DNA from: Megaustenia siamemsis | Taxonomy: Eukaryota > Mollusca > Gastropoda > Stylommatophora > Ariophantidae | NCBI GenBank assembly: GCA_032433765.1 | Contig: JAVIAB010000025.1 | Location: forward strand, 39,381,262 to 39,445,261 | Direction of reading: 5' to 3' | DNA length: 64,000 nt | Shown here: in pieces, positions 57,972-64,000 of the stretch | Layout: each line of letters begins with the position of its first letter | Numbering within the stretch: the first letter of the stretch is position 1 | The notes under the pieces: generated by a model | Databases searched by the model: none | Told to the model about the DNA's origin: nothing | What the model saw: only the letters and a program-made list of their open reading frames with translations | Position numbers and translations under genes: made by a program

Positions 57972-58729
57972 TTAACTCTTACAGTACGTTTCGACGCACT
58001 GTGCGTCATGTCGATTTCGGTCGCGTATGTCTAGCCACACGGTGCGTCACTCTCAATTTGATTAGTGTCAACCGCCGTCAAACCGTATTCTTTTTACACG
58101 TCTTGTATCATCTTGGTATTGGTCAAATCTAATTCCTTGTTCAATTATCTAAAAATTCATTTATAATATGTTAAATGTTAGATAATTATATGGCTGTGAA
58201 ACATGGAGAACAACTAAAATGACAATCATGAAGATAGCCTTTCATTAATGGATGCTTACGTAGAATAAAAGGATGGAAATGGCAGGGCAAAATCATTAAA
58301 TTATGATTATTATTTAATTATTAGGGTAAATTATGGAAATGTACCAGTCAAATGCCAGTGGATAAAGAGATACGACGATGGCGCTGGATAGGACACACAC
58401 TGCGGAAGCCAACTGAGAGTATTACACAACACAATTTTTTTAAATCTCCAGGGAAAAGACAAAGAAGAAGAAGGAATTCTTGGAGAAGACAGGTAGAAGC
58501 AGAGATAAAGATGATGGGGAAGACATGGAACGATCTTAAAGAATGGCAAAAAACAGAACGGCTTGGAAAGTGTTTGTTGAAGACCTATGCTCCACAGGGA
58601 GCTGAAAGGTAGAAGAAGATGTGTCAGATAAATATAAACATGTAGATTGGTTTTTTAAACCATGAAGGATCTTGTCTCAGAAATCTTTTCCGTTGCATTG
58701 ATAAAAAGCTTCCGTACTAAAAGAGTTAA
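57972..58729 (+). mobile_element. piggyBac-like TTAA MITE, copy 2, with nested LINE-A
   Basis: TTAA at 57972-57975 and 58726-58729, with inverted ends CTCTTACAGTACG.../...AGTACTAAAAGAG complement. Without the nested LINE the interior matches 14719-15022 (aatttgattagtgt; tcaaaccgtattctttttac; tcttggtattggt). Confidence 0.82.
58191..58618 (+). mobile_element. LINE-A insertion inside the MITE
   Basis: 5'-truncated LINE-A C-terminus and 3' end ([38 protein letters not shown]; tail GAGCTGAAAGGTAGAAGAAG). The flanking 58173-58190 and 58619-58636 agree at 14 of 18 positions, a diverged target duplication. The MITE at 14715 shows the empty site. Confidence 0.85.
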
Positions 58730-58759
58730 TTTTTGTGAGGTTTGTAGATTTCTGTTTTG

Positions 58760-59275
58760 TTGATGTCGACAAACGTCCGAGTGGGTGGATGGATAGTGGA
58801 TAGATTGGTTGAGTGGATACATGCATGCATGGCTGGATGTAATCTGAGAGAATTTTGAAAGGGTTCGAACAGTTGAGAGTCACGTGGTGACAGATCGTGT
58901 ATCTAGACTGGGTGTAGCAGAGCCTCCCACAGTTTCCTTGCTAATGCTTTCTGCACAATGTTCGCGACATGAGGGCGAGCATTGTCGTGCAGCAGAATCA
59001 CACCACGGGAAAGCATGCCGGGTCTCTTATTGGATTGATGGATGGGTAGATAGAATGATTGTAATAGATGGTTTGATTAGATGATTGCGTGGATAGACGA
59101 ATGAGTTGATTGGAATGAATGAATGGGTTGGAATGAATGAATGGATAGGTGAATTTGAAGGTGGATAGATGGGTGGGTTGATTATACAGACATATACATG
59201 AATGGGTGGTAGGATTCAATGGATTTTATAGATGGATTGATTGGTCATACACCGACAGATAGATAATGGATTGTT
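58760..59275. repeat. GGAT/GAAT-rich simple-sequence region
   Basis: Irregular short repeats of 'ggatggat', 'tggatagat' and 'gaatgaatg', interrupted by 58855-59030, which is not recognised. Confidence 0.7.
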
Positions 59276-59310
59276 GGAATAACTTTAATTAATTACTTTA
59301 AATGTTCCTC

Positions 59311-59605
59311 GGGGGCTGTGTGGTCTAGAGGTACGACGTCAGCGTCAGGACAGGAAGGAGCCGGGTTTAAATCCCATCAGAAGCGGTAGTGAATTTTCCA
59401 AAATAGCAAAAATTAATCTGTGTCTTCTCCATGATGTTCCTTACCCTCCCTTGATCTCTTGGTTAATGAGATCCGATGTCTAGCCCTCTCGGATAACGCC
59501 AATAAATAGAAGGTCCCGTTAAAGATCCCTTGGTAGTTACAATTGAAAAGAGTAGGCTATAAATATTGCCGCTGCCCGGGCAAAATTGTCAGGAAAAAAA
59601 AAACC
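59311..59605 (+). mobile_element. SINE-C copy
   Basis: The head GGGGGCTGTGTGGTCTAGAG has a B-box CCGGGTTTAAATCCCA, then 'gttaatgagatccgatgtct', 'ttaaagatcccttggtagtt' and 'gccgctgcccgggcaaaatt'. The conserved tail block is absent. Confidence 0.78.
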
Positions 59606-59942
59606 GTGGATCCCATGTAGGCTGCAACGGAGTTCGTGCACGTGGGTCAGGATTTTCCTCTGATTTTCTCGAGAGGGATTTCGTGACACCGGTTCGCCCG
59701 GTGAGCGGTGGTGACTTTCCTAATAATAAACAAACACTCGTTAAATGTATAATAGTAGAAGTGTATGTGTTTTATCTTCACGGAAAGGCACAGGGAAGGC
59801 ATCCAAATTGAGATAATTCTTTTCTGGGAAACTAAGTGGATTAGTTGTTTCCTGGTATCGCTCCAGAGTGAGTTAGCGTCAATGTTGAGGGAAGGAGCAA
59901 TACACTCCACACGCAATAAACAACGTTGATTGCTTGCGTTCC

Positions 59943-60260
59943 CCTGATGACTAAAGGAATACACCTCCTCATCATCCGCCCTTAAAAGGACGTTAAGTTG
60001 GCGTGTCTGCGTTGTGTTGTGGTTTTCAGTAAAACTGTGATATTTGCACCTTTCGCCCCAACACATCCGACTTCAGCATGTTATTTTTGAGTACCGGGTT
60101 TTCTTCCCACTTCGATCCCTACTCGCTTGGCCAGACTAGACAGAGTAGTCTGGTACTGGAGGCACCACAGAGAGGTGGAGTAGGGTCTGGTTGGTTCTAG
60201 TTCACCGATCCTGCCACAAACCATCAGCTGTGGGTTGCTGACAACTTCCAGCTGAGGGGA
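59943..60260. mobile_element. SINE-D copy
   Basis: The fullest copy: 'cccctgatgactaaaggaat', 'gtaaaactgtgatatttgca', 'cctttcgccccaacacatcc', 'tggccagactagacagagta', 'ggaggcaccacagagaggtg', 'gtagggtctgg', 'ccatcagctgtgggttgctg'. Confidence 0.75.
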
Positions 60261-60443
60261 CCCGACTCTGCCTCCACCAACGTTGATGTCTTTGTGCAGG
60301 ATTTCTAGTATAAAACTTCTATAAAGAACGTTGGGCATAGGACTAGCCATTTGAGTCTGCTGCCACCATTAAGAAAACGTCGGTGTGTTTTGTTGAAGCT
60401 AAGACACGGATATGGACAACCGATTTGATCAGAAGTGTTACAA

Positions 60444-60557
60444 AGAATAACTCCATATGTTATTCCATGTCGAATATTGTGTGAGTCTTCAAGTTGAGTT
60501 ATTCCATGTCGAATATTGTGTGAGTCTTCAAGTTGAGTTATTCCATGTCGAATATTG
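60444..60557. repeat. 39-bp tandem repeat, about 2.5 copies, abutting the Merlin element
   Basis: Units of 'ttattccatgtcgaatattg tgtgagtcttcaagttgag'. The last copy is cut after 'gaatattg' by the transposon end at 60558, so the transposon inserted in the array. Confidence 0.92.
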
Positions 60558-60681
60558 GGTAATTTCCTAGTTTGATCAGATATATTATTTCAGTTTGGAA
60601 GAGTGATGTCCCCTAAAATATGTCTGCCAAAATACAGTGGTTCTACGCATTCTTGGCGTTGGGGTCATTACGCTGGCATGT
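60558..60681 (+). repeat. Merlin left terminal inverted repeat
   Basis: 124 bp, reverse complement of 62380-62502 with one T insertion (cagtttgg against cagttgg). Confidence 0.97.
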
Positions 60682-60790
60682 GTCACTCACACTGGCGTTC
60701 GGGTCAGCGTCTGCGTCCAAATCGAGATGTTAATTAATAATTGGCTGAACCCCTATCCTTTCTTATGCTTCTTCTTACTAATTATCCGCC

Positions 60791-60800
60791 AATATATATA
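60791..60800 (+). promoter_or_regulatory. Possible TATA box of the Merlin transposase gene
   Basis: AATATATATA lies about 80 bp upstream of the ATG inside the element. The position suits a core promoter, but the assignment is inference only. Confidence 0.35.
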
Positions 60801-60881
60801 GGCTAGTTTGTCTAATATTTAAAAACCAGCTAAGCAGTTCTGAGTTCACTTACTTGAATTTGGTACTACTGTATTTGCAAA

Positions 60882-61865
60882 ATGACCGGGCGACCTAGAG
60901 CCCCAACTGAAGTTGTGAATGTTGGGCAGATCATGACTTTTCATGACATCATTGCAGAGGATAGATGGAATTTACTAACTCTGATTCCCGAGATTGCCAC
61001 TAATAAATTGTGTATTCAGTGGTTAGCTAAGCGTAGACTAATAATAAATACGTGTCTATGCAACATTTGTCATATGCCTGCGCGTTTAGTAGCCTACAGC
61101 AGAGGAGTAGATGGCTATCAGTGGTCATGTCAGGGGTGCAGTTTTGGAAAGTCCGTTCGTGATGGATCATTTTTCACAAAGAGCCATCTATCACTAAAAC
61201 AAATTTTAATTATGATCTACTGTTGGAGCAGCGATTTTCCACAGAGCTTGATCCAGCATGAGGCAGGCGTCAATAAAAATACTGTAGTGGATTGGTGTAA
61301 TTTTTTACGCGAGGAATGTGAGAAATACATGGTCAGACACTTCAGTCAAATTGGTGGTATGGACATTCTAGGCCAACCAATCGTTGTGGAAATTGACGAG
61401 TCCAAATATTTTAACCGAAAATATCACAGGGGACAATGGAATGAGGGTCACTGGGTGTTCGGTGGAATAGAAAGGATTTCAGGAAAATGCTTTCTAGTAG
61501 AAGTACCAGATCGCTCCGAGGCTACTTTAACAAAAGAGATAGTTGCCCATATTTTACCTGGAAGCCACATTATTTCTGACGGCTGGTCTGCATATGCCAA
61601 TATCAGTCGAATTGCAAATGGTATTTATACCCATTGTTCAGTCATCCATCAAGAGAATTTTGTCGACCCAGATGATCCCGAAATTCACACACAGAATATT
61701 GAAAATATGTGGATGCGGGCCAAAAGGAAATTGAAGAGACAGTTCGGCACTAGGCGTACATTGTTCCCATCGTTTCTACACGAGTTCGCCTTCAGAAATG
61801 AAATCAGACAAGGAAACGTCCTAGGGACACTAATTACAGGAATTGCAGAGAGTTATCCTGTGTAA
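60882..61865 (+). CDS. Merlin transposase (DDE_Tnp_IS1595 / ISXO2-like)
   Basis: An intact 327-codon frame. The N-terminal part holds a zinc ribbon (C60-x2-C63 and C83-x2-C86; CLCNIC...SCQGC). A helix-turn-helix-like stretch follows (about 101-140, QHEAGVNKNTVVDWCNFLRE). The catalytic domain has D172 (VVEIDESKYFNRKY), D233 (IISDGWSAY) and E274 (TQNIENMWMRAKRKLKRQFG), the expected IS1595-type triad. The spacing and the NIExxWxxxKxxLKR block are typical of the family. Length fits known Merlin transposases. The ATG at 60882 is the first after the TATA-like element. Nothing appears truncated or mutated. It acts on the element's own inverted repeats. Confidence 0.94.
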   Translation: MTGRPRAPTEVVNVGQIMTFHDIIAEDRWNLLTLIPEIATNKLCIQWLAKRRLIINTCLCNICHMPARLVAYSRGVDGYQWSCQGCSFGKSVRDGSFFTKSHLSLKQILIMIYCWSSDFPQSLIQHEAGVNKNTVVDWCNFLREECEKYMVRHFSQIGGMDILGQPIVVEIDESKYFNRKYHRGQWNEGHWVFGGIERISGKCFLVEVPDRSEATLTKEIVAHILPGSHIISDGWSAYANISRIANGIYTHCSVIHQENFVDPDDPEIHTQNIENMWMRAKRKLKRQFGTRRTLFPSFLHEFAFRNEIRQGNVLGTLITGIAESYPV

Positions 61866-61890
61866 AATCATCACATCCCTGCAAACTACT

Positions 61891-62020
61891 GTCCTTTTCA
61901 GGACAACATAAGATTGCTCCAAACCTGCCCACTTCACAACTGTCCTTTTCAGGACAACCAAACATTCACAATTAACTATTTTAGATTGCCTAGAGTTTTC
62001 ACTATGGTCCTTTTGAGGAC
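61891..62020. repeat. Three copies of a GTCCTTTTCAGGAC palindrome in the Merlin 3' region
   Basis: GTCC-TTTTCA-GGAC at 61891-61904 and 61942-61955, and GTCC-TTTTGA-GGAC at 62007-62020. They lie between the transposase stop and the right inverted repeat. The role is unknown. Confidence 0.8.
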
Positions 62021-62379
62021 TTTCATCACACTCGTTGTTATTCTCAAGCTCCGCACCAGATTGCTAATCGCTGACAGGTAATTTGAGGTAATACAGACGT
62101 TGCATTGTGTTTCGTAAAGCTATTTCTAGATATTTTTTGTATTTATGTGTGTGTATGTGCATTTTAATTAATAGCCAAAGTTTGACAATCTTCCAACATT
62201 TGGCAGTAAATTACGGCGATTGGTAATCAACCGCACAATTCCCTTCGATCAGAAGATCATAATTAGGCCGAGTGGCGTCGTTTTTGTCACGCGTTATAAT
62301 ATATTTATAAATATTTAACACTAAAGCTAAACCTAACCCCTGGACCCAACGCCCAATCAACAGATACTCCGAAATGATT

Positions 62380-62502
62380 ACATGCCAGCGTAATGACCCC
62401 AACGCCAAGAATGCGTAGAACCACTGTATTTTGGCAGACATATTTTAGGGGACATCACTCTTCCAACTGAAATAATATATCTGATCAAACTAGGAAATTA
62501 CC
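62380..62502 (-). repeat. Merlin right terminal inverted repeat
   Basis: 123 bp, complement of 60558-60681. Confidence 0.97.
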
Positions 62503-62751
62503 AAGTACCCTAGTCACGCCACGTGGCGTATAGGGAAATATGGTGTTAGTGACCCTATATTTTACAGACCTTCAGCACTTTATTTTTGGGGTAATGTGGT
62601 CGGTATTACGCCCGTGCTGATTTACTTTCCCAGAAAAATATCCGGTACCCATTTTAAGGCTGGGTGAACCCGGAAGCCGTCGGTTGGGATCGAACCCTAC
62701 CCCTTGTTCTTTGAAGTCCAATTCACTAACCACTGAGCTATCGCGGCTCCC
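62503..62751 (-). mobile_element. SINE-A copy abutting the Merlin end
   Basis: The minus strand starts GGGAGCCGCGATAGCTCAGT with the B-box GGTTCGATCCC. It runs to the end block 'gtgactagggtactt', touching the transposon terminus. No target duplication is visible. Confidence 0.92.
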
Positions 62752-62791
62752 TTGACTTTTAACATGCCCCCCCCCCCCAATTAATTTATCT

Positions 62792-62918
62792 TGTTTTACT
62801 TGTGTTTAGTAGTTCTCTTTTTATTTGTAGTTGTTTTAAGACTTCATCGTTTGTTTTCTTTTCGTTCCATCCAATTCTACCTATTCTTCTATAAATCCAC
62901 ATTTCAAAAGCTTCAATT
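62792..62918 (-). mobile_element. LINE-B fragment, minus strand
   Basis: Closely matches 2430-2560: 'gtgtttagtagttct', 'catccaattctacctattct', 'tataaatccacatttcaaa'. It lies right of a C run. Confidence 0.8.
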
Positions 62919-63420
62919 GCATCTCCTAGATTATAAGAACTATAATGCTATTTTGAGATGAAGTCGAACAACTGTGAAGCAGACACACAATTCCACTCAC
63001 CAGTACAGAAGCACCTGTCGGGTTAGGAAAGACACCACGATTGGTCTTTGGTCGTCCTCACAGCTAACTTGTCTTCTGTGCTTCCCAAACAAATTGAATT
63101 TGCCAGCACTCCACGGCAGGGACAGTCTCATTTTTGCGTGGCACAACTTCTCGGCTTCGTTGTGCTATTCAGTAATTTGTTTTGTTCCAGTCAGTCACTG
63201 TAGTCTTGATTAGTAACGACTTGGCTACACGGAGGTTTTGTTTTAGTGTGAGGTGTTGGTAGTATGTGATTGTTACGGTTGGTTGTCATAGAAACATAGG
63301 GGAGATAATTGTGCTCTGGCGGATTTGTAAATTGGCCCCTAACACAATTCATGACACGGTGTGGTAGATTCTCTCCCTGGAATAGACTTAACACAGGTTG
63401 TTAGGATTAGAGTTGATAAT
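62919..63420. other. Nothing recognised
   Basis: A unique-looking segment between a LINE-B fragment and the TTC tract, with no convincing coding or repeat content. Confidence 0.5.
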
Positions 63421-63745
63421 ATTTCTTCTTCTTCTTCTTCTTCTTCTTCTTCTTCTTCTTCTTCTTCTTCTTCTTCTTCTTCTTTCTTCTTCTCCTCCTC
63501 CTCTCCTCCTCCTCCTCCTCCTCCTCTCCTCCTCCTCTCCTCTTCTCCTCCTCCTCTCCTCCTCCTCTCCTCTTCTCCTCCTCTCCTCCTCCTCTCCTCC
63601 TCCTCTCCTCTTCTCCTCCTCCTCCTCTTCTCCTCCTCCTCCTCTCCTCCTCCTCTCCTCCTCCTCTCCTCTTCTCCTCCTCCTCCTCCTCTCCTCTTCT
63701 CTTCCTCCTCTCCTCTTCTCTTCCTCCTCTCCTCCTCCTCCTCCT
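63421..63745. repeat. (TTC)n / (TCC)n-type tract, 325 bp
   Basis: A pure TTC run followed by irregular CTC/TCC/TTC units. It directly abuts GATCATGGCTCATTC, the complement of the LINE-C 3' end, so it probably grew from that element's GAA-type tail. Poly-Ser/Leu and Glu/Arg frames in it are artefacts. Confidence 0.95.
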
Positions 63746-63805
63746 CGATCATGGCTCATTCAGACTGAGGTTCCGTACTCTCTTATGAAGGCAGCTGTCT
63801 GTTTC
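63746..63805 (-). mobile_element. LINE-C 3' end, minus strand
   Basis: 'gatcatggctcattcagact' and 'gaaggcagctgtctgtttca' match 15228-15430. Confidence 0.7.
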
Positions 63806-64000
63806 AGCTACGACTTTCGGCAAACTCACAGAAAGGGCCTGGAACAACAGGAAGCTAACGCTGAAGACCGAACTCTTAATATATCAGACTTGTGTGCTTA
63901 GCACACTATTATATGGATCTGAAACCTGGACAACTTACTCAAATCACGAAAAAAGACTAAATGTCTTCCACATGCGATGTCTCCGCAGAATAATGCACAT
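63806..64000 (+). mobile_element. LINE reverse transcriptase fragment, cut by the window end
   Basis: An open + frame to the window edge: ATTFGKLTERAWNNRKLTLK, then QTCVLSTLLYGSETWTTYSN and HEKRLNVFHMRCLRRIMH. This is the RT thumb region of a non-LTR element distinct from LINE-A, B and D. No stop was seen. Confidence 0.8.

Larger units (their letters stand above)
60558..62502 (+). mobile_element. Merlin DNA transposon (IS1595-like), apparently intact
   Basis: A 1945-bp element with terminal inverted repeats of 124 bp (60558-60681) and 123 bp (62380-62502). They are essentially identical apart from one inserted T, and start GGTAATTTCCTAGTTTGATC. It carries one uninterrupted transposase gene (60882-61865). 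Merlin is the eukaryotic branch of the IS1595/IS1016 group and normally makes 8-9-bp target duplications. Here the left flank is GAATATTG, but the right flank is a SINE-A that starts at the very next base, so the duplication cannot be seen. Near-identical ends and an intact gene point to recent activity. Confidence 0.92.

Noticed and set aside
60882..61865. Bacterial IS1595 insertion or contamination
   Set aside because: The gene lies inside a eukaryotic-type Merlin element with long inverted repeats, AT-rich flanks and adjacent tRNA-type SINEs, so it belongs to this genome.
63339..63901. Ser/Leu-rich and Glu/Arg-rich frames on both strands
   Set aside because: Translations of the TTC/TCC simple-sequence tract.

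Overview
The window looks like about 64 kb of an animal nuclear genome. The most likely source is a lophotrochozoan such as a mollusc, but I infer this only from the repeat content and have no species-level proof. It is AT-rich, has GT-AG introns, and is very dense in non-LTR retrotransposon debris, tRNA-headed SINEs, DNA transposons and minisatellites. Nothing in it is prokaryotic in organisation, and there are no operons.

One host gene is recognised. It is the 5' part of DDX1 (DEAD-box RNA helicase with an inserted SPRY domain), on the + strand. Twelve short exons (16 to 161 nt of coding sequence each) run from an ATG at 726 to 33620. They splice in consistent phase into 277 complete codons. 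Exons 1-5 give the N-terminus and Walker A motif ([10 protein letters not shown] on a 30-nt exon of its own). Exons 6-12 give the SPRY insert. I find no later helicase exon in the remaining 30 kb, so either intron 12 is more than 30 kb long or the locus is broken.

From 1 to 33.6 kb, every DDX1 intron is filled with minisatellites and transposon pieces. An RTE-like LINE at 7226-8573 landed next to exon 3 and is flanked by an 85-bp duplication that copies the end of exon 3 and its splice donor. A 2.6-kb hAT element (17967-20570; 16-bp inverted ends, perfect 8-bp target duplication, one internal TGA) sits inside a 40-bp tandem array in intron 7. A TTAA-flanked piggyBac-like MITE lies in intron 5.

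From 33.6 to 53.5 kb there are mostly satellite-like arrays, including a 4.6-kb array of mixed 35- and 37-bp monomers, a 58-nt poly-C run and several SINEs. From 53.6 to 64 kb there are three DNA transposons: an apparently intact IS630/Tc1/mariner-type element with an unusually wide DD83E spacing (53814-56261, inserted into an older LINE), a second TTAA MITE carrying a nested LINE, and an apparently intact Merlin element (IS1595-like transposase) with about 123-bp inverted repeats (60558-62502). The last 600 bp hold LINE pieces and a long TTC/TCC tract.

The genes do not form a pathway. The window is a housekeeping helicase gene whose introns have become a transposon and minisatellite reservoir. 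Several minisatellites visibly grew out of SINE sequence or LINE tails.
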